From Flavobacterium aquariorum (GTDB lineage Bacteria; Bacteroidota; Bacteroidia; Flavobacteriales; Flavobacteriaceae), in the NCBI RefSeq assembly GCF_003254745.1, contig NZ_QKXH01000005.1, positions 124,001 through 188,000 on the forward strand: DNA of 64,000 bases, in the 5' to 3' direction. Under the pieces are notes generated by a model, which ran no database searches, was not told where the DNA came from, and saw only the letters and a list, made by a program, of their open reading frames with translations. This document shows, piece after piece, positions 8,740-17,877 of the stretch (position 1 is the first letter of the stretch; every line of letters begins with the position of its first letter). The position numbers and the translations under genes are program-made.

Positions 8740-8921
8740 TAAAATTTTTAATACGTAAAATATTTTTTCATTTATTTTTTAAAAATAATTTTCAATCAAC
8801 GGGTTAGCTTTTTCTTTTAGGGAATTAAAAATAGGTAAATAACTACAAATAGCTAAATAGCTTCGTGTTTTATGCGGTTTTATGCTTCTTTTTCAATTGT
8901 TTAAAAATAGTTGTATTTCTT

Positions 8922-10169
8922 TTATTTTGAGCTTTTCTTGTGAGTTGTTTTTTCCAAAATGCTGTTAGTGGCTCCTTTGTTTTTTTGCACAAAAGAGCGG
9001 CAAATTTCTCCTTTTTGATATCTTATGTCAGCATTTTGAATTAAAGTTGAAAAGGCTATTTCGAGTTCTTTAGAATCGTTTATTGAAATGGAACCTCCGA
9101 TTTCTACTAAATTAATGGCTTCGTCAAAATGCGAATAATTTGGGCCAATTACGATAGGGATTCCAAAAGTAGCTGGTTCCAACAAGTTATGCACTCCTGG
9201 ATTTCCAAAACCACCCCCTACATAGGCAATGTCCCCATAACTGTAAATCTTGGTCAATATTCCAATGGTGTCTATTATAAACACTTCAAATTTTGATAAA
9301 TCTTTGTTCTCTTTTTCTGAAAACAATACTGTTTTTTTAGTGATACTATTTTGCAGTTGTTCGATTTGTTCAGGTTTTATGTTGTGAGGTGCAATAATGA
9401 ATTTAACATCATAAATGCATGAGTTGATGTATTCTGAAAGTATAGTTTCGTCTTTAGGCCAAGAACTTCCTATTACTATAGTTGTTTTGGTGTTTTTAAA
9501 TTGAGCAATAAAATCCAAAGTATTGTCTTTTTCTAAAATAGCAACAACTCTGTCAAACCGGGTGTCGCCAGAAACAATGACGTTTGTTTTTCCTAACTGG
9601 GTGATAAGTTTTTTTGAGTCCTCATTTTGAACGAAGAAATAGGTAAATGTGTTTAGTGCTTTTCTGTAAAAACCACCATACCATTTGAAAAATAATTGCT
9701 TTTTTCTAAAAATACCTGAAATTAGATATGTGGGGATGTTTTGCTTTTGTAATTGATCCAAATAATTAATCCAAAATTCATATTTGATAAAGAAAACAAG
9801 GTCTGGATGAACTAATTCTAAAAAGCGTTTTGCATTTTTTTGGGTGTCTAGAGGTAGATAAACGGTTACGTCGGCAACTGTATTGTTTTTGCGGACTTCG
9901 TAACCTGAAGGTGAAAAAAAGGTAACCACAATTATATGGGTAGGGTAGTTGTCTTTTATTTTTTCAATGACAGGAAGACCTTGTTCGTATTCTCCTAAAG
10001 ACGCAGCGTGAAACCAAATGGTCTGGTCGTTAGCTGATATTTTTTGTTCCAAAATTGTAAAAACATCTTTTCTTCCATCAACGAAAAGTTTCATTTTAGG
10101 GCTGAAAAACGCTATGATTTTTAATAAAAATTGGGTTGACAGAATGGCTAAATTATAAAGAAAATGCAT
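8922..10169 (-). CDS. waaA: 3-deoxy-D-manno-octulosonic acid (Kdo) transferase
   Basis: 415 aa, normal length. It transfers Kdo from CMP-Kdo to lipid IVA, the first inner-core step of lipopolysaccharide synthesis, on the cytoplasmic face of the inner membrane. An N-terminal hydrophobic anchor (about 1-23) is followed by the Glycos_transf_N domain with the conserved IWFHAASLGEYEQGLP segment, whose Glu is the expected catalytic base. The GT-B C-terminal half has ..IGSSWPKDE.., IAPHNIKPEQI, YVGGGFGNPGVHNLLEP and the nearby H/E donor-site residues. It lies next to a DegT aminotransferase and galE, together suggesting envelope sugar metabolism. Confidence 0.95.
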   Translation of the reverse strand: MHFLYNLAILSTQFLLKIIAFFSPKMKLFVDGRKDVFTILEQKISANDQTIWFHAASLGEYEQGLPVIEKIKDNYPTHIIVVTFFSPSGYEVRKNNTVADVTVYLPLDTQKNAKRFLELVHPDLVFFIKYEFWINYLDQLQKQNIPTYLISGIFRKKQLFFKWYGGFYRKALNTFTYFFVQNEDSKKLITQLGKTNVIVSGDTRFDRVVAILEKDNTLDFIAQFKNTKTTIVIGSSWPKDETILSEYINSCIYDVKFIIAPHNIKPEQIEQLQNSITKKTVLFSEKENKDLSKFEVFIIDTIGILTKIYSYGDIAYVGGGFGNPGVHNLLEPATFGIPIVIGPNYSHFDEAINLVEIGGSISINDSKELEIAFSTLIQNADIRYQKGEICRSFVQKNKGATNSILEKTTHKKSSK

Positions 10170-10214
10170 CGATAATTTTTTTTGTAAAAATACATTTTCT
10201 TTGTGTTATTTTGA

Positions 10215-10245
10215 TTGGTTTAAACTCATTAAATAACTATTTTTG
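10215..10245 (+). promoter_or_regulatory. Promoter for the DegT aminotransferase gene
   Basis: TTG at 10215-10217, 20-base spacer, exact TATTTTTG at 10238-10245; about 105 bases before the ATG. Confidence 0.55.
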
Positions 10246-10350
10246 TGGTGCTTGTTTGGGATGGCTAAATTGCAGTTAAATTTGATCTTAAAGCAAGTTT
10301 ACTTCTATTAATTGTTCCTTTGAAAGGTATAGGATACTAAAAAAGAATAC

Positions 10351-11481
10351 ATGAAAAAAATACAAATGGTTGACTTAAAAAGTCAATACGATAAAATCGC
10401 AGTAACTGTAAATGCTTCGATTCAAGAAGTTTTGGATACCAATACTTATATTAATGGACCACAGGTTCATAAATTTCAAAAATCATTAGAAGAATATTTA
10501 GATGTTAAGCATGTAATTCCATGTGCTAACGGAACCGATGCTTTGCAAATCGCCATGATGGGATTGGATTTAAAGCCTGGCGACGAAGTTATTACAGCTG
10601 ATTTTACTTTTGCAGCTACTGTTGAAGTGATTGCATTGTTGCAATTAACGCCTGTCTTGGTAGATGTGGATATGGTGAATATGAATATTTCTATTGAGGC
10701 TATCAAAAAAGCGATTACACCAAAAACCAAAGCGATTGTACCGGTTCATTTATTTGGACGAGCTGCCAATATGGAAGCTATTATGGCTATCGCCAAAGAA
10801 CATAATTTGTATGTAATAGAAGATAATGCACAAGCCATTGGAGCGAATTGTAAATTCTCGGATGGGACTAAAAAGAAAGCGGGGACAATAGGTCATGTAT
10901 CTTCTACTTCTTTCTTTCCGTCAAAAAATTTAGGATGTTATGGAGATGGTGGCGCTATTTTTACCAATGATGATGCTTTGGCACACAAACTGCGTGGTAT
11001 CGTAAATCACGGAATGTACGAACGTTATCATCATGATGTAGTAGGTGTGAATTCTCGTTTGGACAGTATTCAAGCCGCTGTGCTTAATGCTAAATTGCCT
11101 TTTTTAGATGAATATGGAAAAGCAAGACAAAATGCAGCCAGAAAATATACTACTGCTTTTGAAGGGCACAAAAATATTGTTGGTCCTAGTATTTGTGATA
11201 ATTGTGATTGCCATGTTTTTCACCAATATACATTGCGAATTATTGGGGCTAATAGAGACGGATTAATGCAACATTTGTTGGACAAAGGAATTCCATGTGC
11301 TATATATTACCCGATTCCGTTGCATTCGCAAAAAGCGTATTTGGATGTGCGTTACAAAGAGGAAGATTTCCCAGTAACAAATCAGTTGGTAAAAGAAGTG
11401 ATTTCATTACCAATGCACACAGAACTTGACGATGAACAAATTAAATTTATAACGGACAGTGTTTTAGAATATTTAAAATAA
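10351..11481 (+). CDS. DegT/DnrJ/EryC1/StrS family PLP aminotransferase
   Basis: 376 aa fold-type I aminotransferase of the sugar-nucleotide class, which aminates a keto-sugar nucleotide using glutamate or glutamine. Visible features: MVDLKSQYDKI start, CANGTDALQIAM cofactor-phosphate loop, VEDNAQAIGA-like Asp (IEDNAQAIGA) and the PLP lysine Lys192 in SFFPSKNLGCYGDGGA. The region around CDNCDCHVFHQYTLRI is Cys-rich. Close relatives make UDP- or dTDP-amino sugars for O-antigen or lipid A modification; the substrate is not readable here. It is followed by a terminator and then galE, so the two are probably separate transcripts. Confidence 0.92.
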   Translation: MKKIQMVDLKSQYDKIAVTVNASIQEVLDTNTYINGPQVHKFQKSLEEYLDVKHVIPCANGTDALQIAMMGLDLKPGDEVITADFTFAATVEVIALLQLTPVLVDVDMVNMNISIEAIKKAITPKTKAIVPVHLFGRAANMEAIMAIAKEHNLYVIEDNAQAIGANCKFSDGTKKKAGTIGHVSSTSFFPSKNLGCYGDGGAIFTNDDALAHKLRGIVNHGMYERYHHDVVGVNSRLDSIQAAVLNAKLPFLDEYGKARQNAARKYTTAFEGHKNIVGPSICDNCDCHVFHQYTLRIIGANRDGLMQHLLDKGIPCAIYYPIPLHSQKAYLDVRYKEEDFPVTNQLVKEVISLPMHTELDDEQIKFITDSVLEYLK

Positions 11482-11490
11482 TTTCAATTG

Positions 11491-11516
11491 AGACGCTATT
11501 TATAGCGTCTTTTTTA
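11491..11516 (+). terminator. Terminator after the aminotransferase gene
   Basis: Perfect 8-bp stem AGACGCTA (11491-11498) / TAGCGTCT (11503-11510) with TTTA loop and T-run; 10 bases after the stop. Confidence 0.85.
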
Positions 11517-11527
11517 TAAAAACAAAC

Positions 11528-12541
11528 ATGAAAATACTAGTAACAGGAGGTTTAGGTTTCATTGGTTCCCATACTGTAGTCGAATTACAAAATGAGGGTT
11601 TTGAAGTTGTGATTATTGATAATCTTTCTAATTCTTCGGAAGAAGTTTTAAAAGGGATTTTTGCTATTACAGGCAAGATGCCATTATTCGAAAAGTTGGA
11701 TTTACGTGAAAAAAAGAGCGTGCAAGAATTTTTCAAAGAACATAATGATGTTAATGGAGTTATTCATTTTGCAGCTTCCAAAGCAGTGGGTGAAAGCGTT
11801 GAAAATCCTTTACTGTATTATGAAAACAACTTAGGTACGTTGGTTTACATTTTGCAGGAATTAGAAAAGAAAGATGAAGCTAATTTTATTTTTAGTTCGT
11901 CTTGTACGGTTTATGGTCAGGCCGAAAAGATGCCAATTACCGAAAATGCTCTGGTACAACAGCCAATGTCTCCTTATGGGAATAGCAAGAAAATCGGAGA
12001 AGAGATTATTATTGATACGGCAAAAGCGACGAATATTAACGCTATTTTATTGCGCTATTTCAATCCGATTGGTTCACACCCTTCAGCCGAAATTGGAGAA
12101 TTGCCATTAGGAGTGCCACAGAATTTAGTTCCTTTTATAACCCAAACCGGTTTTGGTTTGCGTCAGGAATTGTCTGTTTTTGGAGATGATTATCCTACGC
12201 CAGACGGAACGGCAATACGCGATTATATTCATGTAGTCGATTTGGCAAAAGCCCACGTAATTGCTTTACAGCGTTTGCTAAATAAAAAGAATTTAGACAA
12301 AGTAGAAACTTTTAATCTAGGAACAGGAACAGGAAGTTCGGTGCTGGAAGTGATTCACAGTTTCGAAAAAGTGAGCGGTAAAAAACTTCCTTATAAAATA
12401 GTTCCTCGGAGGGAAGGTGATATTACCGAAGCTTATGCCAATACCGATAAAGCTAATAATGTATTGGGCTGGAAAGCACAATCAACCTTGGATGAAGCCA
12501 TGGCCAGTGCTTGGAAATGGGAGCAGAAAATTAGAGGTTAG
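11528..12541 (+). CDS. galE: UDP-glucose 4-epimerase
   Basis: 337 aa, extended SDR enzyme that interconverts UDP-glucose and UDP-galactose with bound NAD. Rossmann motif GGLGFIGSH at residues 7-15, DNLSNSS after beta-2, SSSCTVYG with the catalytic Ser/Thr (about 123-130) and YGNSK with Tyr150 and Lys154. The C-terminal substrate region has RYFNPIGSHPS, PTPDGTAIRDYIHVVDLA and EVIHSFEKVSGK. The length and motifs are typical of bacterial GalE. It is convergent with fabD across a 263-base gap carrying an inverted repeat and terminators. Confidence 0.95.
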   Translation: MKILVTGGLGFIGSHTVVELQNEGFEVVIIDNLSNSSEEVLKGIFAITGKMPLFEKLDLREKKSVQEFFKEHNDVNGVIHFAASKAVGESVENPLLYYENNLGTLVYILQELEKKDEANFIFSSSCTVYGQAEKMPITENALVQQPMSPYGNSKKIGEEIIIDTAKATNINAILLRYFNPIGSHPSAEIGELPLGVPQNLVPFITQTGFGLRQELSVFGDDYPTPDGTAIRDYIHVVDLAKAHVIALQRLLNKKNLDKVETFNLGTGTGSSVLEVIHSFEKVSGKKLPYKIVPRREGDITEAYANTDKANNVLGWKAQSTLDEAMASAWKWEQKIRG

Positions 12542-12595
12542 ATTTGAGATTTCAGGTGGCAGAACGCAGATTATAGTTACTAGATTTCAGAATAT

Positions 12596-12637
12596 AAAAT
12601 CCTAAGTCATTTTTACAATGGTTTGGGATTTTTTTTC
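12596..12637 (+). terminator. Probable terminator of galE
   Basis: AAATCCTAA (12597-12605) pairs imperfectly with TTTGGGATT (12622-12630), followed by a T-run of seven. The loop is 16 bases, so moderate support. Confidence 0.5.
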
Positions 12638-12695
12638 AAGTATTATTGTGCGGTGCCGGCAAAGATGAATAGTTTTTACATCGCTATAAGACAAA

Positions 12696-12731
12696 AACAA
12701 AAATCCCCACAAACATCAGTTCATGGAGATT
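12696..12731 (-). terminator. Probable terminator of fabD
   Basis: On the minus strand AATCTCCATGAAC pairs with GTTTGTGGGGATT (plus 12719-12731 and 12702-12714) with G-T pairs and a four-base loop, followed by a T-rich run. Confidence 0.55.
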
Positions 12732-12804
12732 CTCTTTTATTATCTGTTTTTCTGACTGAAAACTGCAAACTGCGTTCTGTCACCTGAAAACTGCAACCTA
12801 AAAT

Positions 12805-13677
12805 TTAAGCATTCGCAGTCACAGCTTCTTTATCAATTTTTCCAATCAAACCAGCCAATACTTTTCCTGGACCTACTTCTGTAAATAGAGTAGCGCCATC
12901 AGCAATCATTTGTTGTACAGATTGTGTCCAACGTACTGGAGCAGTCAATTGAATAATTAAGTTTTTCTTGATTTCGTTTGCATCAGAAACAGCAGTTGCC
13001 GTTACGTTTTGATAGACTGGACAAATAGGAGTAGAGAATGTAGTCGCTTCAATAGCTGCGGCCAATTCCTCCCTTGCAGGCTCCATCATTGGTGAGTGAA
13101 AGGCGCCACCAACAGGCAATAATAAAGCTCTTTTTGCGCCAGCGGCTTTCATTGCTTCGCATGCTTTTTCCACAGCTGTGGTTTCTCCAGAAATAACTAA
13201 TTGTCCAGGACAGTTATAATTTGCCGCAACCACAATGCCGTCAATCGAAGCACAAACTTCTTCAACGATATTATCGGCCAATCCCAAAACGGCGGCCATA
13301 GTAGATGGTTTGATTTCACAGGCTTTTTGCATTGCTATGGCACGTTGTGAAACTAATTTTAATCCATCTTCAAAAGACAAAGTACCGTTGGCAACCAATG
13401 CCGAAAATTCACCCAAAGAGTGTCCCGCTACCATTTCTGGTTTGAAATCTTCCAATGTTTTGGCCAAAATAACAGAATGCAAAAAAACTGCAGGTTGAGT
13501 TACCTTAGTTTCTTTCAATTCCTCAGCCGTTCCTTCAAACATGATATCAGTAATGCGGAAGCCTAGAATTTCATTTGCTTTTTCGAATAATTCCTTTGCC
13601 AATGGGGAGTTTTCATATAATTCTTTGCCCATCCCTGTGAATTGTGCGCCTTGACCTGGAAATACGTATGCCTTCAT
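12805..13677 (-). CDS. fabD: Malonyl-CoA:ACP transacylase
   Basis: 290 aa. It loads malonate from malonyl-CoA onto acyl carrier protein for type II fatty-acid synthesis in the cytoplasm. The nucleophile Ser87 lies in AGHSLGEFSAL, the catalytic His194 in GGAFHSPMM, and the N-terminal oxyanion motif is FPGQGAQFTGMG. The segment AAVLGL and the C-terminal TEVGPGKVLAGLIGKID are also family-typical. Length is normal. It has a full-consensus promoter upstream and is not in an obvious fab cluster, which is common in Bacteroidota. Confidence 0.96.
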   Translation of the reverse strand: MKAYVFPGQGAQFTGMGKELYENSPLAKELFEKANEILGFRITDIMFEGTAEELKETKVTQPAVFLHSVILAKTLEDFKPEMVAGHSLGEFSALVANGTLSFEDGLKLVSQRAIAMQKACEIKPSTMAAVLGLADNIVEEVCASIDGIVVAANYNCPGQLVISGETTAVEKACEAMKAAGAKRALLLPVGGAFHSPMMEPAREELAAAIEATTFSTPICPVYQNVTATAVSDANEIKKNLIIQLTAPVRWTQSVQQMIADGATLFTEVGPGKVLAGLIGKIDKEAVTANA

Positions 13678-13738
13678 ATTTTTTCGTTTAAAGTTTAAAA
13701 GTTTCGGGTTTTCAAAAGTGAAATCGAAAAACCGACTG

Positions 13739-13768
13739 CAAAAGTACTACTTTTTTTAGGAGCAGCAA
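13739..13768 (-). promoter_or_regulatory. Promoter of fabD
   Basis: Minus strand: TTG (plus 13766-13768), 19-base spacer, exact TACTTTTG (plus 13739-13746). About 61 bases before the fabD ATG. Confidence 0.65.
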
Positions 13769-13789
13769 TTTTTTGTATTTCAAGAAAAT

Positions 13790-13849
13790 TTCTCCTGCTA
13801 TCATTCCAATCTACACCCAAAAGCAAGGGATTTTTTCTCCTATCAGGGT
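13790..13849 (-). repeat. Possible GATAGGAG...GATAGC structured element
   Basis: The 446-base gap 13678-14123 has no gene. Read on the minus strand it contains CCTGATAGGAG, a G/C-rich hairpin-capable centre, and ATGATAGCAGGAG. The layout resembles the better element at 23947-23991 (GGGATAGGAGC, hairpin, CGGATAGCTCGAC). It sits just upstream of the fabD promoter. The resemblance is by eye only. Confidence 0.35.
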
Positions 13850-13941
13850 TAAATGACATTATTTTGTTTTTTTAGAGGAAGATTAGATAAAAATGCTTGC
13901 TTAACATATTTGAAATCAGTTTTTTATATTTTTTTATTTCG

Positions 13942-13949
13942 TATATTTG
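13942..13949 (+). promoter_or_regulatory. Candidate -7 box for the GH130/GT4 operon
   Basis: Exact TATATTTG, but 174 bases before the ATG at 14124 and without TTG at the usual distance. It would give a long leader; weak support. Confidence 0.25.
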
Positions 13950-14123
13950 ATAGAGTTTCTTACGCAAAAATTGAAGTTTTTTATTTTTTTTTAACTCACA
14001 TCAGATTTAGAAAAATTATTTGAATTGATAGGAAATTGAGTTCATCAGTACAATTTCATTTAGATTTTTTTCGCGACACCCCAAATGTGCTAGTATATTG
14101 ATTTATAACTAAAAAATAAATTT

Positions 14124-15590
14124 ATGAAAGTCTCTGTTACGAGAAAAAATGTAAAATTTTTACCAGATTCCGGAAGAATTGTAGCTCGGTATTTTATGAG
14201 TGGTGAAGAACGGACCAAAGAATTGGTTGGTCGTATATTGGTTATGAACAATCAACAGGTTAATCACACATTGGAACAGATATATAGGGAGTTTGCACGA
14301 CGACATCGGAACATTTCGTATATATTTCATAAACATTATGGAAAGATTCGACATGTAATTAAGGAGATGAAAATCAGTGAATTAGAATTATCTGAGGAAC
14401 GAAAATTGTTAATTGGGTCTTATCTGACCATGGAATATTCAATCGAATCGGCGGCATTTTTTAATCCGTCTATGGTAGAAGATTTTGATCAGACCAGTTT
14501 AGAAAAAGGGGAGAAACGTGTGGTTATTTCGTTTCGGGCAACTGGAGAAGGACATGTTTCTTCTATTGTATTTAGAAGAGGAATTATTGATAAAGACAAT
14601 AATTTGCGGATGATGCGAATTGGCGATAGTATTGACAAGGCAGAGGTTTTGCATAAAATGATGTTCAATAAAAAGCGAGTTTTGTCCAAATTGACAGAAA
14701 TGCATACGCTTGACATTTATTCTCCCATAATGTGTGACTTGCCCGAAGTCTTTGAGTATTCTATGTTTAAAGATTTGCTTAGTACAGAATTACTGGATCC
14801 CAATATTAGTAAAGAAAAAAAGGAGGCTATTGAAGAAGTGATTTGGTTGCTGGATTCGTTTTATGACATACAGTTCAAGCATGATTCCGATATTTCCGAG
14901 CGCGTTATATTTCCAGTATCTGATGTTGAGAGTCGCGGAATTGAAGATGCCCGTTTTGTTCGTTTTGTGGATGATGATGGCTCCGAAAGTGTAATGGGAA
15001 CCTATACCGCTTATAATGGGCATTCTATACTTTCAAAATTAATAACCACCGAAGATTTTTATACTTTTCGTATAATGCCTTTGCATGGTGAAGGCTCGCA
15101 GAGCAAAGGAATGGCGTTATTTCCTAAGAAGATAAAAGGTAAATATGCCATGTTGGGAAGAATAGATGGAGTCAACAATTATCTGATGTATTCGACACGG
15201 CCCAATGAATGGAAAGACCCACAGATTATTCAGAGACCCGAATATCCATGGGAATATACTCAAATAGGAAATTGTGGTTCTCCCTTGTGGACTCAAGAAG
15301 GTTGGCTGGTTATTACACACGGGGTGGGGGCTATGAGACGTTATTGTATAGGTGTTTCATTGTTTGACTTGGAGGATCCATCAAAAGAAATTGGCAGGTT
15401 GCCCGAGCCTTTGTTAACCCCTTTGGAAGATGAGCGTGAAGGGTACGTGCCAAATGTGGTTTATTCCTGTGGTTCAATAATTCATAATAACAGTCTAATA
15501 TTGCCTTATGCTGTTTCGGATTATTCTTCTACATATGCCGTGGTGGATATGGTAGAATTAATGGTTGCTTTGAAAAACAGCAAAAAGTAA
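14124..15590 (+). CDS. GH130 (PH1107-related) glycoside phosphorylase-like protein, long form
   Basis: 488 aa, no signal peptide, so cytoplasmic. The C-terminal part (about 255-488) is a GH130-type five-bladed propeller: SRGIEDARFVRF (EDAR at 274-277), SKGMALFPKKIKGKYAMLGRID, GNCGSPLWTQEGWLVITHGV and GYVPNVVYSCG. Known GH130 enzymes are inverting phosphorylases (sometimes hydrolases) acting on beta-mannosides, releasing mannose-1-phosphate. The N-terminal 250 residues are an additional charged, mostly helical region that I do not recognise. The next gene starts 5 bases after the stop and encodes a glycosyltransferase, suggesting paired synthesis and phosphorolysis of one intracellular glycan. 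Substrate is inference; the fold call is firm. Confidence 0.82.
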   Translation: MKVSVTRKNVKFLPDSGRIVARYFMSGEERTKELVGRILVMNNQQVNHTLEQIYREFARRHRNISYIFHKHYGKIRHVIKEMKISELELSEERKLLIGSYLTMEYSIESAAFFNPSMVEDFDQTSLEKGEKRVVISFRATGEGHVSSIVFRRGIIDKDNNLRMMRIGDSIDKAEVLHKMMFNKKRVLSKLTEMHTLDIYSPIMCDLPEVFEYSMFKDLLSTELLDPNISKEKKEAIEEVIWLLDSFYDIQFKHDSDISERVIFPVSDVESRGIEDARFVRFVDDDGSESVMGTYTAYNGHSILSKLITTEDFYTFRIMPLHGEGSQSKGMALFPKKIKGKYAMLGRIDGVNNYLMYSTRPNEWKDPQIIQRPEYPWEYTQIGNCGSPLWTQEGWLVITHGVGAMRRYCIGVSLFDLEDPSKEIGRLPEPLLTPLEDEREGYVPNVVYSCGSIIHNNSLILPYAVSDYSSTYAVVDMVELMVALKNSKK

Positions 15591-15595
15591 ATACG

Positions 15596-17860
15596 ATGAA
15601 ATCACTAGGAAGCAAAACAATATTACTGATGAGTTCTTATCCACCGAGAGAATGTGGATTGGCTACTTTTTCCAATGATATAGTTAATTCTGTTAAATTA
15701 GTTTTTGGGGATTCACTCCCAATAGAAGTATGTGCTTTGCAAAAGGAGGTAAATCAATTTGACTATGGTCTTGAGGTACATTACGCATTAACCGTTTCTT
15801 TAATCGATGAATATCGTCTTTTGGCTGAAAAGATTAACAATCGAGACGATATTGGAATGGTTTGTATTGAGCATGAATTTGGTCTTTATGGCGGGGATTA
15901 TGGGAATTATTTACTATCATTTTTATTAGCTATAAACAAACCAATTGCTACCGTTTTTCATACCGTATTGCCAGGACCGAATAATAAATTAAAAAAAATA
16001 GTTCAGGCTATCATTGATTTGTCAAATAAAATTGTGGTACTGACCAAAAGATCACAAGAGATTTTAATAAGGGATTATGACTGTAAGGAATCAAAATTGA
16101 GGATAATTCCCCATGGCACGCATATGGTACTTTGGGACCAAAAGGAAAAATTAAAAAGGGAATTCAATTATTCCGGTAAAACGGTATTGTCAACATTTGG
16201 GTTAATTAGTGATAATAAAAATATTGAGACCGTTTTGTCCGCTCTTCCTAAGATTATTGAAAAGCATCCGGAAGTCATATACTTAGTTATCGGGAAAACA
16301 CATCCTGAAATCTTAAAGAGGGATGGGGAGAAATACAGAAACATGCTCATTGAAACAACCAAAAAACTCAAAATTGAGAACAACGTTTTCTTTGTCAATG
16401 AATTTCTGGAGTTAAAACAACTGCTAAATTATTTGATTTTATCAGATGTTTATTTGTTTGCTTCCAAAGACCCAAATCAGGCTGTGAGCGGAACCTTTGC
16501 ATATGCAATGAGTTGTGGTTGTGCAATTATTTCAACTCCAATTGCCCATGCCACTGAGGTTTTGAATCCAGGGATAGGAATATTGTTGAATGGGTTTGAT
16601 AATCAGGAAGAATTTCAAAGAGCTATATTGGAATTGGTTGAAAATAAAGAAAAGCGATTGGAAATGGGACGCAACGGTTATGCTTTGACTCATGAAACCA
16701 CTTGGGAGAATATTGCTTTAAGGTATGCATCCCTTTTTGCTGAAATAACCGAAGGCAAGGAGAAATTAAGATTAAATTTTCCACCGATAAAATTAGATCA
16801 CATCAAAGAGTTGACAACAGACTATGGGATTCTTCAGTTTTCAAAATTTAGTCAGCCCGATTTATCATCAGGTTATACCTTGGATGATAACGCCCGTGCA
16901 TTGATTGATATGGTGATGTATTATGATAAGAGTTCGGATTATCTTGCACTGGATCTGGCCAAAATCTATTTGAATTTTATTGCCGAAATACAGCGGGAGG
17001 ACGGCAGATTTGATAATTATAAGGATATTAATCGGCAACTGACAAAACAGAATGAATTGGTGAATCTTCAGGATTCGAACGGAAGGGCATTATGGAGCTT
17101 AGGTTTTTTGCTGTCCTATCAAGAAAAACTTCCGACAGATTTAGTTGAGCAAGCACAAAAAATATGGGACAAAGCCATTGTACATATAGATGAGGTTACG
17201 TCGCCCAGAGCGATTGCTTATACACTTAAGGGGCTTTATTATTATTACCAAGCTAACAAAGAGGGTGAAATTAAAACAGCTATAACTCAACTTGCAGACA
17301 CATTGCTAAATCACTATCACATCAATTCGGATGATGATTGGTGTTGGTATGAAGATTATATGACCTATGCCAACAATGTGCTTCCAGAGGCAATGCTCTT
17401 TAGTTTTTTGGTAACGGGGAATTTAAAATACAAAAAAATAGCTTTAATAACCTTCGATTTCCTTTTGTCACATTATTTTATGAAAGGGGAATTAAGTGTG
17501 ATTTCAAATAGAGGATGGTTTATTAAAGGCGAGAAAAAGAATACTTATGGTGAACAACCTATCGAAGTATCGACAACAATTGCTACATTGCATTTGTTTT
17601 ATCGGGTAACCGGAAATGTTAAATATAGAAACCAATTGAATCTGGCATTTTCGTGGTTTTTGGGAAATAATCGTCTAAATCAAATTATTTATAATTCGGT
17701 AAACGGAGCCTCATATGATGGGCTTGAAGAAAAAAATGTCAATATCAATCAAGGTGCCGAATCGACACTTTGCTTTTTTAAGGCCCAGCTCATCATGAAC
17801 GAATATAAGGATTATGACAAGTACAGACATTTAGATACGACAATTACTTATGCCATTTGA
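15596..17860 (+). CDS. GT4-type glycosyltransferase fused to a helical toroid-like domain
   Basis: 754 aa, cytoplasmic. Residues about 8-385 form a GT-B fold of the GT4 type: SSYPPRECGLATFSND acceptor loop, CIEHEFGLYGGDYGNY, FHTVLPGPN, PHGTHM and STFGLISDNKNIE. The usual E-x7-E donor motif is replaced: NQAVSGTFAYAMSCGCAIIS (about 294-313) has Gln and Tyr where the two Glu normally stand. Residues about 400-754 are all-helical with repeated hairpins (GYTLDDNARALIDM, DSNGRALWSLGFLL, SPRAIAYTLKGLYYYY, WCWYEDYMTYANNVLPEAML, QGAESTLCFF), like an alpha/alpha toroid. It is 5 bases after the GH130-like gene and 17 before the acetyltransferase gene, so one operon. Donor and acceptor are unknown. Confidence 0.8.
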   Translation: MKSLGSKTILLMSSYPPRECGLATFSNDIVNSVKLVFGDSLPIEVCALQKEVNQFDYGLEVHYALTVSLIDEYRLLAEKINNRDDIGMVCIEHEFGLYGGDYGNYLLSFLLAINKPIATVFHTVLPGPNNKLKKIVQAIIDLSNKIVVLTKRSQEILIRDYDCKESKLRIIPHGTHMVLWDQKEKLKREFNYSGKTVLSTFGLISDNKNIETVLSALPKIIEKHPEVIYLVIGKTHPEILKRDGEKYRNMLIETTKKLKIENNVFFVNEFLELKQLLNYLILSDVYLFASKDPNQAVSGTFAYAMSCGCAIISTPIAHATEVLNPGIGILLNGFDNQEEFQRAILELVENKEKRLEMGRNGYALTHETTWENIALRYASLFAEITEGKEKLRLNFPPIKLDHIKELTTDYGILQFSKFSQPDLSSGYTLDDNARALIDMVMYYDKSSDYLALDLAKIYLNFIAEIQREDGRFDNYKDINRQLTKQNELVNLQDSNGRALWSLGFLLSYQEKLPTDLVEQAQKIWDKAIVHIDEVTSPRAIAYTLKGLYYYYQANKEGEIKTAITQLADTLLNHYHINSDDDWCWYEDYMTYANNVLPEAMLFSFLVTGNLKYKKIALITFDFLLSHYFMKGELSVISNRGWFIKGEKKNTYGEQPIEVSTTIATLHLFYRVTGNVKYRNQLNLAFSWFLGNNRLNQIIYNSVNGASYDGLEEKNVNINQGAESTLCFFKAQLIMNEYKDYDKYRHLDTTITYAI

Positions 17861-17877
17861 AAATAGAATCTTAAAAA

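Larger units (their letters stand above)
12550..12789. repeat. Inverted repeat pair between galE and fabD
   Basis: 12550-12569 (TTTCAGGTGGCAGAACGCAG) and 12770-12789 are inverted copies matching at 19 of 20 positions, 200 bases apart, in the convergent gap. A related string, TTTCAGGTAGCGGAAGGCAG, occurs at 20258-20277. It may be a dispersed intergenic repeat of this genome. Confidence 0.6.
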
